DNA of 44,503 nt, taken from the NCBI GenBank assembly GCA_000435055.1, contig FR879689.1, forward strand, positions 1 through 44,503, read 5' to 3'. Below, one piece after another: positions 16,701-25,560 of the stretch. The position numbers and the translations under genes were made by a program. The first letter of the stretch is position 1, and each line of letters begins with the position of its first letter. The notes under the pieces are model-generated. The model was not told the origin of the DNA, made no database searches, and saw nothing but the letters and a program-made list of their open reading frames with translations. The stretch comes from Clostridium sp. CAG:138 (lineage in GTDB: Bacteria; Bacillota; Clostridia; Christensenellales; CAG-138).

Positions 16701-17166
16701 CAAGGCGGCGCGCTTCATCGTATCTGTTCATCAGCAGAAGCTGCGGAATATCGCCCGCAAGACATGCCGAAAGGCACACAAGCCCCTCACAATGCTTTTC
16801 CAGCAAATTATAGTCAATGCGCGGCCGATAATAAAAACCGTCCACAAACGCAATTGAGGACAGTTTGATAAGGTTTTTGTACCCCGTTTCGTTTTTGCAT
16901 AAAAGCACAAGGTGGCCGTTTTCTCTCGTGCCCTGTTTTTCGTAAATTGAATTCGGCGCAACATAGGTTTCCATGCCGATAATGGGCTTTATCCCCTGTT
17001 TCATGCACTCTTTATAAAACGCTATCGCGCCGTACATATTGCCGTGATCCGTTATCGCAAGCGAATCCATGCCCAATTCCTTTGCACGCGAAACAAGCTC
17101 GCGTATCCGCGCCGCGCCGTCCAGCAGGCTGTATTCGGTGTGAACATGAAGATGCGTAAAACCCAT
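13702..17166 (-). CDS. dnaE: DNA polymerase III subunit alpha
   Basis: 1154 residues, the usual length of DnaE1. The PHP domain is at the N-terminus (FTHLHVHTEYSLLDGAAR, ITDHGNMYGA). The polymerase core has GPGRGSGAASIAAYAMGITD and PDFDVDFCYERRQEVIEYV, carrying catalytic aspartates. Then come the fingers (FASYAFNKAHAACYAVVAYR), helix-hairpin-helix region, OB fold and tail. No exonuclease insertion is present, so it is DnaE, not PolC. AAGGAGG lies 6 nt before the ATG. It lies between whiA and pfkA on one strand. Confidence 0.97.
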   Translation of the reverse strand: MGFTHLHVHTEYSLLDGAARIRELVSRAKELGMDSLAITDHGNMYGAIAFYKECMKQGIKPIIGMETYVAPNSIYEKQGTRENGHLVLLCKNETGYKNLIKLSSIAFVDGFYYRPRIDYNLLEKHCEGLVCLSACLAGDIPQLLLMNRYDEARRLAKRLQGMFGDDFYIELQNHGIPEQLIVLPRLDALAKELGIKTVATNDIHYVRKEDAEAQDVLLCIQTGHFVDETNRMRMQADEFYLKSEEEMLRRMSGYEEAVRNTAEAAQKCSLTIEFGKRHLPGFTAPDGMTNEQYLRRLCTDGLRRRYGEPTKEHLERLEYELNVIISMGFVDYYLIVWDFIHFAKTHGIPVGPGRGSGAASIAAYAMGITDIDPIRYNLIFERFLNPERVSMPDFDVDFCYERRQEVIEYVKNKYGSDHVAQIVTFGTMAARGAVRDVGRVLRIPYQDVDRIAKLIPQEKDITLSRAAELVPELKNLCETDDSVKRLMMLAMKVEGLPRNTSTHAAGVVISSLPTMELVPLQRNDEAVTTQFTMTELEELGMLKMDFLGLRTLTVIRYCCEYIKQSGGTPPDFDNCNYDDKCVYDLISSGDTVGVFQLESGGMTHFMMQMKPTSLEDIIAGISLYRPGPMDQIPRYIECKQNPGAVKYETELLRPILNATYGCMVYQEQVMQIVRDLAGYSLGRSDLIRRAMSKKKHDVMAQERKNFIYGIEEDGVVKIDGALRRGVSKEAAEKIFDEMMDFASYAFNKAHAACYAVVAYRTALLKCLYPAEFMTALINSYLTAADRVSFYIYYCRKHGIKILPPDINRSEARFSVENGAVRFGLAAIRNVGEGAMNDVLEERSRGGAFSDFSNFLRRTSDGLNKRLLEGLIKAGCFDCFGVSRKYLTAHFEQEFTAAAAERKRLETGQLSLFDFGGDDGGSMMNTVSEADKADMKTEFELDILLRAEKEVLGVYVSGHPLMEYEAALSALTPCIELAEADGSGAIHDNQTVTAGGIIGSLRTRAVKSGAGLMAYAVLEDMSGSIEIAAFPSIYQKYASLIANDKCVAVRGRFSMREDRDNSILIDEIVPLQKGSKNAGEKRLALNFLSDALHLRNAAVELLHRFPGNTEVLFRDAATGKVLLAPRHCCVNCAEELLFELKRMLGEENVKIVRKK

Positions 17167-17244
17167 TTTTTCCTCCTTTGTGCCGATGAACCTTTTCCCC
17201 CTGCCGCACTGTTTGCGGAAAACGCGGAAACCGCCCCCACTGAA

Positions 17245-18288
17245 TCAGTCCGGCATTTCCGTCCGTATGTCTTCCGCCATTTCGCACAGTTTTCTGAGGC
17301 GATAATTTGCGGCGGATCTTCCGATGCCTATTTCCTCCGCAAGTTCGGACAGGGGCATTTCAAAATTGTTGAGCCTCGCTTCCGCGACAATGCGAAGCGG
17401 CGGCGGAAGATTCTCCGCGCCGACAACGCTCAGAACAAGGCGAATATCCTCCGCCTGCTTCATTGCCGTGCGCGTTGCCTTCTCAATGTTTGCATTTATG
17501 CAGTTCACGCCCCTGTTCACAGTGTTGTTAAGTTGGCGCACGATTCGCTGTTCGTTAAGCACCATCACTGCATCCGATGCCCCGGCAAGTGCAAGAAAAT
17601 CCGACAGTGTCTCCGATTCTTTGATGTACAGCACAATGCTGCCCTTGCGTTCGGTGCACTTGATACGAATTCCGAAATCGGAAATCATCCGTTTTGAAAA
17701 CATTGCAAGCTCGGCATTTTTGAACACAAGCTCACAGTGATATGCTTTTTTTGGTTCCGACACCGAACCGCAGGCAAGGAACAGCCCGCGAATAAATGCG
17801 CGCCGCTGCGTCTCTGTTTCGATAACACTCTTCGGAACATGCGGCTCGTAGCTCTTTTCGCCCTCCGCATTATAGCTCACAAGCCCGGTCGCCGTCAAAA
17901 AATCACCAATACCGTTCCCGTGGAGCAGAAGTTCGCAGTATTCCGCATTCAATCGCTCGTGCTTAACGCGGTTCAGTTGGCTTTCAAGCCCGAAATACTG
18001 CGCCGCCAGCTTGGAAACAAGGCTCAGCGCCGCTTCGCTTTCAAGCACATAGTGAACGCCCCAGCACCGCTTCGCAGGCATCAGTTTCAGCGCACCGATG
18101 CTCAGAGTGAATGCGCTTAAAAGCGCATGCGCATCGGCCTCACGCTTTATTTTCTGCTCCGAAATTTCCTTTTTTACTCCGGCAGAGAACGACGGGCATT
18201 CGTGTTCGCTCTGTTCCGCCGTTTTTTTTGCATTTTCGGTTTTAAAACCGCTGCCGTCGATTTTGCTGTTGTGTTTTTTTTCGTTCAT
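17245..18288 (-). CDS. whiA: WhiA family DNA-binding protein
   Basis: 347 residues: two LAGLIDADG-like halves, with the second around YEPHVPKSVIETETQRRAF, and a C-terminal helix-turn-helix (MPLSELAEEIGIGRSAANYR). WhiA links cell division and chromosome segregation in Gram-positive bacteria. It carries about 30 extra N-terminal residues (NEKKHNSKIDGSGFKTENAK) before the family start SFSAGVKKEI. No ribosome binding site stands before ATG 18288, so the true start may differ. It follows rapZ by 77 nt; yvcK, normally between them, is missing. Confidence 0.92.
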   Translation of the reverse strand: MNEKKHNSKIDGSGFKTENAKKTAEQSEHECPSFSAGVKKEISEQKIKREADAHALLSAFTLSIGALKLMPAKRCWGVHYVLESEAALSLVSKLAAQYFGLESQLNRVKHERLNAEYCELLLHGNGIGDFLTATGLVSYNAEGEKSYEPHVPKSVIETETQRRAFIRGLFLACGSVSEPKKAYHCELVFKNAELAMFSKRMISDFGIRIKCTERKGSIVLYIKESETLSDFLALAGASDAVMVLNEQRIVRQLNNTVNRGVNCINANIEKATRTAMKQAEDIRLVLSVVGAENLPPPLRIVAEARLNNFEMPLSELAEEIGIGRSAANYRLRKLCEMAEDIRTEMPD

Positions 18289-18365
18289 TTCAAATGTGCA
18301 CGTTCGTGCCGCCCTTTGCGCTGCGCTTTTTTATTCGCCGCCGCAATATTTATCTCAATACCGTT

Positions 18366-19244
18366 CTATTTCGGTTCAAACCGCGTCCTTATGTCATCCG
18401 CTTCGGAAACAAGATCCCGATGCTCAAGCAGAACGGAGCATTTGTCTTTCATTCTGTCGTGAAGTGCTTCCGCCATCGCAACGGAACGATGCCTGCCGCC
18501 CGTGCATCCGAACGCAACCATAAGCCGCCGCTTGCCCTGCTTTATAAACTCCGGAATCACAAGATCCAGCATGTTTTCTATCATATTCAGCTGCCTGCGA
18601 ACATTTGCATCGGAAAAAATAAATCGGCGAACCTCTTCATCCCTGCCGGATTTGCAGCGCAGCTCTTCAATGTAGAACGGGTTTGCGGTGTAGCGCATAT
18701 CGAAGATAAAATCCGCATTTTTCGGAATTCCGCGTTTGAAGCCGAAACTTGAAATTATCAGTCTGAGCGGAATATTCTTTCCCCGCATTAAAATATCCTC
18801 AACCGTTTTTCGAAGCTCGTTCAGCCGCATGTTCGTCGTGTCAACGATATAATTCGCCTTCTCCTTCAACGGGATTAGAATTTCGCGTTCGGTTTGAATG
18901 CCTATGCCGACATCGTCATTCATCGGGTGGCGGCGGCGCGTTTCGCTGTATCGGCGCACAAGCACGCTGTCCTCGCACTCAAGGAACATTATTTCGTACG
19001 GACATTCAAGCCGGCGCAGTTCATCATAAGTGTTAAGCGGATTGTAGCCGAACACCGATTCGCGGCTGTCGATAACAAGCGCGACGCGTTCGATGTTGTT
19101 TTCGCTGCTGCTGCAAAGCTCAATGTATTGTTTTGCAAGCTGACAGGGCATATTATCTGCGCATACAAAGCCCATATCCTCAAGAATGCCGAGAACTTGA
19201 GATTTTCCCGCACCCGAAAGCCCTGTGACGATTAAAATATACAT
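18366..19244 (-). CDS. rapZ: RapZ/YvcJ family nucleotide-binding protein
   Basis: 292 residues, full length for the family. The Walker A motif is at the N-terminus (GLSGAGKS, residues 8-15), and the conserved C-terminal block reads LMVAFGCTGGRHRSVAMAEA. In proteobacteria RapZ is an RNase adaptor for amino-sugar control; in Firmicutes YvcJ binds GTP/ATP and is less clear. GAGGAAAA lies before the ATG. It is downstream of murB by about 65 nt and upstream of whiA. Confidence 0.96.
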   Translation of the reverse strand: MYILIVTGLSGAGKSQVLGILEDMGFVCADNMPCQLAKQYIELCSSSENNIERVALVIDSRESVFGYNPLNTYDELRRLECPYEIMFLECEDSVLVRRYSETRRRHPMNDDVGIGIQTEREILIPLKEKANYIVDTTNMRLNELRKTVEDILMRGKNIPLRLIISSFGFKRGIPKNADFIFDMRYTANPFYIEELRCKSGRDEEVRRFIFSDANVRRQLNMIENMLDLVIPEFIKQGKRRLMVAFGCTGGRHRSVAMAEALHDRMKDKCSVLLEHRDLVSEADDIRTRFEPK

Positions 19245-19309
19245 TCTGTTTTCCTCAATTTTATCCCGATGTATGTTTCCGTTTTTGTTTATATTGTTGT
19301 ACTCGAATT

Positions 19310-20206
19310 TTATTTAATAATTTTGATCTCCGGCTCAAGCAGAACACCGAATTCTTTATATACGCGTTCGCGCACAAGGTCAATCAGGTTAAGCACATCC
19401 GCGCATGTTGCTCCGCCGCAATTGACGATGAACCCCGCATGCTTCGGGCTGACTTCCGCCCCGCCGATTCTTGTGCCTTTGAGCCCCGCCTGTTCTATCA
19501 ACGCACCTGCGAAATGCCCCTCGGGCCGTTTAAAAGTGCTACCTGCGGAAGGATACTCAAGCGGCTGCTTTTCTTTGCGGCGCATATTGAATTCCTCCAT
19601 TCTGCGCCGAGCTTCCCCGTCGGCATCAACAGCAAGTTCAAACTCCGCTCCCGCAACAACGGCATTAGGAAAGGCGTAAACAGAGCTTCTGTACCCAAGA
19701 TCGCCCGCATGAACGATTTTTTTTGCAATGCGTCCGCATTCAACAACGGTGACGCTTTTCAGCACCTGTTTTATCTCCCCGCCGTATGCACCTGCATTCA
19801 TTGCAACCGCACCGCCGACCGTGCCCGGGATACCCGCTGCCCATTCAAGCCCCGAAAGGCCCTCGGCGACGGCCGCCTTTGCAGCCGTGCAGAGCAGTGC
19901 ACCCGCTCCGCATTTCAGCCTTGTTCCGTCAAACCCGACGCCCGCCATGCGCGCACCGATTCGGATGAACAGAGCCTCAACGCCGCTGTCTGAAACGAGA
20001 AGATTGCTGCCGTTGCCGATAATATACACAGGGTAATCGCAGCTCCGCGCCGCAGAAAGCATTGCGCAAAGCTCGTCCGCATCCTTCGGCTCCGCAAAAA
20101 AAGTTACGGGACCTCCGATGCGGAAAGTTGTGAATTCCCGCGCCCGAACATTCCGCCTGAACGGCAGATTTCCGAGAGCCCTTGCAAGCATATCGTTTTT
20201 TTCCAT
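19310..20206 (-). CDS. murB: UDP-N-acetylenolpyruvoylglucosamine reductase
   Basis: Reduces UDP-GlcNAc-enolpyruvate to UDP-MurNAc in peptidoglycan synthesis. FAD-binding motifs: TTFRIGGPVTFFAEPKDADE, IIGNGSNLLVSDSGV, EWAAGIPGTVGGAVAMNAGA, and LGYRSSVY with the catalytic-site arginine. YPSAGSTFKRPEGHFAGALI has the reactive serine of the shorter (type II) MurB. The frame extends to 20284, but the ATG at 20206 (MEKNDML) gives the family length of about 298 aa. It starts the murB-rapZ-whiA series. Confidence 0.96.
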   Translation of the reverse strand: MEKNDMLARALGNLPFRRNVRAREFTTFRIGGPVTFFAEPKDADELCAMLSAARSCDYPVYIIGNGSNLLVSDSGVEALFIRIGARMAGVGFDGTRLKCGAGALLCTAAKAAVAEGLSGLEWAAGIPGTVGGAVAMNAGAYGGEIKQVLKSVTVVECGRIAKKIVHAGDLGYRSSVYAFPNAVVAGAEFELAVDADGEARRRMEEFNMRRKEKQPLEYPSAGSTFKRPEGHFAGALIEQAGLKGTRIGGAEVSPKHAGFIVNCGGATCADVLNLIDLVRERVYKEFGVLLEPEIKIIK

Positions 20207-20380
20207 TAAAAATCCCGTTTCCTCTCCTCCTGTTTCGGGGATCGCGTTCAAATGCTTCCCGTTCCGGAATGAATGCCGCGGCACAAATCCCCATGTTGTA
20301 TTTTACAGCAAAAACAGGCGTTTGTAAAGGTTTTTCGTCCTCATCTTTTTTTGAAAGCGGCTTAAATGGGCGGGCGTTTG

Positions 20381-21430
20381 TCAAAAAGCGGCTCTCCGCG
20401 CCGCCGTACCGGTAAAAGCGTTCGGGAGGTTAAGGATGCTCTCGCTCAAAAGCCCGTATGCTTCCGTCAAAAAGGACTGTTCAAACTTTTTCTCCGCCGC
20501 AGGGTTCATCGGCATAAGTCCCAATGTGCAAAGCTCGCTCTGCCGCGCAGCGGAAAGCATATCTGCAATAAATTCCGAAATACAGCCCATTTTTTCGCGC
20601 TCCGTTTTCGCCGAAATGCCCACAAACTGCACCTCGTCCGTTTCATTGCAAAAGGGCAGCACCTCGAAATATTTCGCCTTGTTTGCGGCAGCAAGTCTTT
20701 CCATATCTCCCGCCGCGCGCGCATCACCGATGCAGAAATCCCCCTTGCCCTTTTTAAATTCATCAACGCTGCTCCGTTCAAACTTCCCTGCCTCGATCCC
20801 GAATCCGTCGTTTGAATAAGAATCGGCGCCGGCTTTGCTTTCGCCGTTCTCCGCAATAGGTTTCAGTATTTCGGTCATTTCCGCCGCAGTAACCCTTTCC
20901 GGATAAAACAGCGCAAGCTTGCACCCGGCCGCAAACGGAAGTGCGCGCAGCGTCCGCCCGTCCGTGCCGCAGTCAAAGCCCGCCGGCAGCTCCCCGGCCC
21001 CGTATCCGTCACCGAAATCCACAGCCGTGCCGTCGATACCGAAAATCTCGGTTCCGTTCATGATTCGAAGCTCCCTGCCGTTCAAAAAACCGGCAGGAAA
21101 GCTTATCACGTCCGGAAATTCTCCGTTTTGAAGCTTCGCTTCCGCTTCTGCTTCCGAAATCGATTCAACCTCAAAATAAACACCGAAATGCCGTCGTTCC
21201 GCTCTGTCCGCAATTTTTTTGAGCCATGCTCCCACACTGCCCATATACGGCTTGAATCTGACAACATGCCAAACGTTTATAACGCCCGAAAATTCCTCCT
21301 CCTCCGGTTCGAGCCATTCGCGATATTGATCCCGTTCAAGCATCTTTCCCGCACATTTCGGCAGATAGATCATAAACAGCAGCACGGCCGCCAGCAGCAC
21401 AGCCGCAATCGTTTTTTGAAATCCGTTCAT
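20381..21430 (-). CDS. Membrane-anchored solute-binding-like protein
   Basis: 349 residues with an uncleaved-looking N-terminal membrane segment (AAVLLAAVLLFMIYL). The exterior part begins SGVINVWHVVRFKPYMGSV and contains LQNGEFPDVISFPAGFL, patterns of extracellular solute-binding proteins (family 1). The end LMPMNPAAEKKFEQSFLTEA is also family-like. No lipobox or ABC transporter permease or ATPase gene is next to it, so it may be an orphan receptor or a diverged protein. It occupies the place where hprK often precedes murB in Clostridia. Confidence 0.7.
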   Translation of the reverse strand: MNGFQKTIAAVLLAAVLLFMIYLPKCAGKMLERDQYREWLEPEEEEFSGVINVWHVVRFKPYMGSVGAWLKKIADRAERRHFGVYFEVESISEAEAEAKLQNGEFPDVISFPAGFLNGRELRIMNGTEIFGIDGTAVDFGDGYGAGELPAGFDCGTDGRTLRALPFAAGCKLALFYPERVTAAEMTEILKPIAENGESKAGADSYSNDGFGIEAGKFERSSVDEFKKGKGDFCIGDARAAGDMERLAAANKAKYFEVLPFCNETDEVQFVGISAKTEREKMGCISEFIADMLSAARQSELCTLGLMPMNPAAEKKFEQSFLTEAYGLLSESILNLPNAFTGTAARRAAF

Positions 21431-21568
21431 GCCGCAGTTTATGCGCCTTTTGCCGCCTGCATTCCGCAGAAATCAAAAACCGCGAGTGTGCGTCATGCGC
21501 ATTCACGGCAGTATACAACAGTTACTATTTGCTTTTTATATTCGCAATGCGTTCTCTCCGCTCGCATA

Positions 21569-22567
21569 TCACTCGAAAAAGCCGTTAAACTCCGGAGTGA
21601 ATTCCGCGCTTGCGGATGAAAGGCTTTGCGTGTAGATGTTTTCGAATCCGAGGGAAAGTGCATAATCAACGGCCCTTTTGTATTCGCGCTTCAGGAGCCT
21701 TCTGTTAAGCGGGGGCTGAAGCTCAAACATCGGTGTATACTGGCTCATCAGTGAAATATGTGTTTCGAGAGGAAGATTCTCCCTGATAAAATCCAGCACT
21801 CCGCGCGCTTCATCCACCGAACCGGGCAGAACAAGATGGCGAACGATCATTCCGCGCTTTGCAATTCCGTTCTTATCGATCTGCAAAACCCCGCACTGAC
21901 GCTGCATTTCCCGCACGGCGGCAGCGGCAGCGGAAAAGTAGTCCTCTCTTCGGCTGTATTTTTTTGCGGCGGCGGAGCTTACGTATTTCAAATCCGGAAG
22001 ATATATGTCAACAAGCCCCTCCATAAGGCGCAGAGCTTCAACCTTTTCGTAAGCATTCGTGTTGTAAACTATCGGAATGCGCAATCCCCGCATCCGTGCA
22101 AGCGGAACGGCTTTTGCAATCATGCGCACATGCGGTGCGGGAGTGACCAAATTGATATTGTTCGAACCGAGTTCCTGCAGGCGCAGCATTATGTCCGCAA
22201 GCTCCCCCGCATCCTTCACAACGCCCTTTGCAGATTGGCTGATGTCCATATTCTGGCAAAAAACGCATCCCATATTGCAGCCCGAAAAGAAGATCGCGCC
22301 GCTGCCTTCCGCGCCGGAAATCGGCGGTTCCTCGCAGTAATGCCGCGCCGCTCTTGCAATGAGCGCAGTTTCGTACGGGTTCCTGTTTCCGAGGCTTTCC
22401 GCTGCAAATCCGCCCACACCGCATACGCCCGCATGTTCCGCACGGTTAACCCCGCACTCAAGCGGGCAAAGCCTGCATGATTTTCCGCCGTTTGCAAAAA
22501 GTCCGCAGGATTCAATGCCCTCTGTCTGCATTTTTGTTTCTTCCGATGAAATATCCGAAATAATCAT
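21569..22567 (-). CDS. Radical SAM protein, COG1313 (PflX) type
   Basis: A pyruvate formate-lyase-activating-enzyme-like radical SAM protein. A first cysteine group CRLCPLECGVNRAEHAGVCG is typical of COG1313. The radical SAM motif follows: FFSGCNMGCVFCQN (C-x3-C... read here as C-x3-C-x2-C) binding a 4Fe-4S cluster and SAM. Later blocks NINLVTPAPHVRMIAKAVPL and VRHLVLPGSVDEARGVLDF match the family. ATG 22567 is chosen; the frame reaches 22708 inside the kinase gene. It overlaps or abuts the kinase 3' end, so it may be co-transcribed. The substrate is unknown. Confidence 0.85.
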   Translation of the reverse strand: MIISDISSEETKMQTEGIESCGLFANGGKSCRLCPLECGVNRAEHAGVCGVGGFAAESLGNRNPYETALIARAARHYCEEPPISGAEGSGAIFFSGCNMGCVFCQNMDISQSAKGVVKDAGELADIMLRLQELGSNNINLVTPAPHVRMIAKAVPLARMRGLRIPIVYNTNAYEKVEALRLMEGLVDIYLPDLKYVSSAAAKKYSRREDYFSAAAAAVREMQRQCGVLQIDKNGIAKRGMIVRHLVLPGSVDEARGVLDFIRENLPLETHISLMSQYTPMFELQPPLNRRLLKREYKRAVDYALSLGFENIYTQSLSSASAEFTPEFNGFFE

Positions 22568-22592
22568 TTCATTCCGTTCCGAACCCTCGGCC

Positions 22593-24398
22593 TCAGGCCG
22601 TCGGTTCCCCGTCCTCATTTTTATTCTCCGCCTTCTGCAAGGCGCGGTGTTTTTTCGGCGTGCTGCATTTTTCGGCCGTGAAACGGAACGCAATGATTCC
22701 GTTCTCATACTCGATATCGATTTTTTCGCCCAAAAGGTTAAGCACCTCGGAAACTATCGCAAGGCCGAGTCCGGTGCCGTCACCCGTGTGCGCATGATCC
22801 GCTTTGTAGAATCGTTCAAACAGATGTTCAAGGTCGGCAGGATCAACTTCCGCGGGATTGCTGACAACAAACTCATAGCGATTCTTTTCCGCATTTTCAA
22901 ACAGGTTCACGCTGACAGTGCAGCCGTCCGTTCCGTGTTTTATCGCATTGTCAACCAATGCTATGAGCACCTGCTCAATGCGGTCGGCATTTGTGTATGC
23001 ATAGTATTCGCCCTCGGGAGCTTCAAGCCGCACGCTTTTGCCGCGCTGTGCCGCCGCATCGTTCATCCTGTCCGCAACATCGTATGCAATTTCATAAAGT
23101 TCAACCCGTCCCTTTGAGAACGCAACGCCGCCGCTCTGAAGCCTTGAAAGTTCAAGCAGGTCGTTGATAAGGTTTGAAAGGCGTATCGATTCGCGCAGGA
23201 TATAGCCGTAGTAACGTTTTCTGTCTTTTTCATCCTGCACCATTCCGTCGTTAAGCGCATCCGCAAGGCTTCGAATGGATGCAAGCGGCGTGCGCAGCTC
23301 ATGGCTGACGTTTGCAACATAGTCCTTTCGCGTCTGTTCAAGTCTCTCGCTTTCGGTAACGTCCGTTATCAGCACAACCGCACCGAAAAGCGAACCGTTC
23401 TCCTCGTGAATCGGGGTTGCCGCAATGCGGAGCATCCTTTCGCCGATCGTAAAATCACAGCTGCGCACTTCGTCCGTATCAAGAGCTTCTATCGCCACGG
23501 CAGCAATTTTCGGATAACCGGCCGCCGCTGCGGGGTGGGTATTTTCCTTCCCGCCCAAAAGCTGCACGGAAGCGGAGTTGTAATGCGTGACAACGCCCGT
23601 TTTATCCACGGAAATAATGCCCTCGCCGATGCCGTCAAGCACGGTGCGCAGCCTGTTGCGCTCAACAACAAGGCTGTCAATATTGTTTTGAAGAGCTTCC
23701 GCAAGAATATTGAACGATTGCGCAAGGTGACGCGATTCGTTGCTTCCCTCTTCCTTGGCGCGAACGGTCAAGTCTCCCCCCGCCATTTGCAGCGCAACGT
23801 TTGAAACGTGCCGAATGGGCTTTGTTACCTTGCTGAATATGATAACTATCGGAATAAGCATCAAAAGTGCAATGCCGAGCATTGCAAGGCCGAGTTCCAC
23901 CGCAAGCTTTGCAAGCGTGCTTTCAGCCTGTTTTGAACCGACAACAAGTATCACGGAACCGATTATATCACCCGAATCGGAATACACCGGCGTGCCGACA
24001 ACAATTCCTATATCGGTTGACGGAAGAGCAATTTCTTCTCCCTGAATGACCGTTTGGAAGCAGCGGCGGACGGTTTCAACGCTTTGGTCGTACTCATCCT
24101 GTTCTGCCGTTGTAACAACCTCACCGTTAGGTTCTATTATGTAAATTGTTGCATCCGATGCGGAAAATTCGCCGAGATGCAGCATCCTCGCAAGAGTGCG
24201 TTTGTCCGTGTTTGATTCATACAGCTTTGTCACGCGCTGCGATATTGACTGCGCTTTCGGCTTCAGTTCGTCAATTTTCATTCCGGCGTACATTTCATGC
24301 CCGACAACGGAAAAAAGGCACGCAACAAGTATCACCAGCAGCACCGTGATTGCGCACACAATATAAAGAATTATTCTGAACAGGCTTGATCTTTTCAT
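22593..24398 (-). CDS. Sensor histidine kinase (PhoR/WalK-like)
   Basis: 601 residues: a membrane segment at about 8-32, an extracellular sensor (35-165), a second membrane segment at 166-188, HAMP (189-240), a PAS domain (about 245-350), HisKA with ANVSHELRTPLASIRSLADA (phospho-accepting H366), and HATPase with DNAIKHGTDG and GDGTGLGLAIVSEVL. The layout is that of PhoR/WalK kinases. It follows the response regulator on the same strand, which is its likely partner. The divergent HtrA gene hints at envelope stress or cell wall control. Confidence 0.95.
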   Translation of the reverse strand: MKRSSLFRIILYIVCAITVLLVILVACLFSVVGHEMYAGMKIDELKPKAQSISQRVTKLYESNTDKRTLARMLHLGEFSASDATIYIIEPNGEVVTTAEQDEYDQSVETVRRCFQTVIQGEEIALPSTDIGIVVGTPVYSDSGDIIGSVILVVGSKQAESTLAKLAVELGLAMLGIALLMLIPIVIIFSKVTKPIRHVSNVALQMAGGDLTVRAKEEGSNESRHLAQSFNILAEALQNNIDSLVVERNRLRTVLDGIGEGIISVDKTGVVTHYNSASVQLLGGKENTHPAAAAGYPKIAAVAIEALDTDEVRSCDFTIGERMLRIAATPIHEENGSLFGAVVLITDVTESERLEQTRKDYVANVSHELRTPLASIRSLADALNDGMVQDEKDRKRYYGYILRESIRLSNLINDLLELSRLQSGGVAFSKGRVELYEIAYDVADRMNDAAAQRGKSVRLEAPEGEYYAYTNADRIEQVLIALVDNAIKHGTDGCTVSVNLFENAEKNRYEFVVSNPAEVDPADLEHLFERFYKADHAHTGDGTGLGLAIVSEVLNLLGEKIDIEYENGIIAFRFTAEKCSTPKKHRALQKAENKNEDGEPTA

Positions 24399-24555
24399 AT
24401 CTCTCGTTTTCTGCGGGGCCGTGCTGAAACCCGCCGCACACGCATTTCGGAAAAAACATCAGCAGGCGAACCCGCAGCGTTTCAGCCTTTCGGGTTCGCC
24501 CTGAAGTTCATTTTCATTTTTGCAAAACGGTTCAAAAGGGCAAAATCTGTCCGTT

Positions 24556-25341
24556 TCATTCCGTCGGCTTTTCTTCAACGAAATCGTATGCCTTCGGCGT
24601 TTCGGGCAGTTTTTTGCGTTCCTCGTTGTCCTGTCTGTCATCGGGATCGCCGTATGCCTCAAACCTGTAGCCGACACCGTAAACGGTTTTTATCTCCCAT
24701 CCGCAATCGTCCGCAGACTGCAGCTTCTGGCGAATGCGCTTAATCTGAGTGTCAACGGCGCGCGTATCGCCGTAGTATTCATAGCCCCATACGATTGAAA
24801 GGATCTTTTCGCGCGAAAAAACCTTTCCGGGATGTGAGGCAAGCAGCTGAAGGATCTCGACTTCTTTCGGGGTGAGCGGCAGTCTTTCGCCGTTCAGCCT
24901 TACGTCGTAGTTATTTATATTGATTTCAAGGTTTCCGTAATGCAGAATCTTTGCGGGTTCCGTTTCCTGCATTGAATACCTGCGCAGAACGGCCTTGACC
25001 CTTGCAACAACTTCACGCGCGCTGAAGGGCTTTACAATGTAATCGTCCGCACCGAGCTCAAGCCCGAGCACGCGGTCGATCTCCTCGGATTTCGCCGTCA
25101 GCATTATAATCGGAACACTGCTGTTCTGGCGAATCTCGCGGCAAACGTCCATTCCGCTTTTTTTGGGCATCATGAGATCAAGAATAACAAGGTTCGGCTT
25201 TTTGCGGTTGAATTCTTCAATCGCCTGTTCGCCGTCAAATGCCGAAATGCTCTCGAATCCCTCGTTTCTGAGGTAGACGCCGAGTGTTTCGTGAATGATA
25301 TGCTGATCATCGCAAATCAGTATCTGCTGTTTGACTGACAT
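24556..25341 (-). CDS. OmpR/PhoB-type response regulator
   Basis: 261 residues. Receiver domain at 1-125: ILICDDQHI, VILDLMMP with phospho-acceptor D55, ITLTAK-type IIMLTAKSEE, and YIVKPF. The winged-helix DNA-binding domain runs from about 140 to 235 (LTPKEVEILQLLASHPGKVF, then RAVDTQIKRIRQKL, GVGYRFE). A charged tail of about 25 residues follows. AAAGGAG precedes the ATG. It is the first gene of the pair with the sensor kinase. Confidence 0.95.
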   Translation of the reverse strand: MSVKQQILICDDQHIIHETLGVYLRNEGFESISAFDGEQAIEEFNRKKPNLVILDLMMPKKSGMDVCREIRQNSSVPIIMLTAKSEEIDRVLGLELGADDYIVKPFSAREVVARVKAVLRRYSMQETEPAKILHYGNLEININNYDVRLNGERLPLTPKEVEILQLLASHPGKVFSREKILSIVWGYEYYGDTRAVDTQIKRIRQKLQSADDCGWEIKTVYGVGYRFEAYGDPDDRQDNEERKKLPETPKAYDFVEEKPTE

Positions 25342-25379
25342 AGTACTTTGTACGCTCCTTTGTTGGTTGGTGCATTTAT

Positions 25380-25408
25380 ATTATATTGCCTTTTAAGCAA
25401 AGTTTCAA
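25380..25408 (-). promoter_or_regulatory. Promoter of the two-component operon
   Basis: TTGAAA (25403-25408) and TATAAT (25380-25385) on the minus strand are 17 bp apart, with the ATG of the regulator about 40 nt downstream. Confidence 0.75.
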
Positions 25409-25560
25409 GTACTTTTTTTATTTGACATATCGAGATGCGCACTTTGTCACAATATTCTTTTTTCGGTCAATCAGCGGCATATTCGCGTCGAATGACAAAA
25501 TAGGTACATATTCTGTCAGGCAATATACACCGATAGGCAACCAAAATTGCCGCATTCGCG

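Noticed and set aside
15913..16857. 314-codon plus-strand frame inside dnaE
   Set aside because: Shadow of dnaE, no ribosome binding site or domain.
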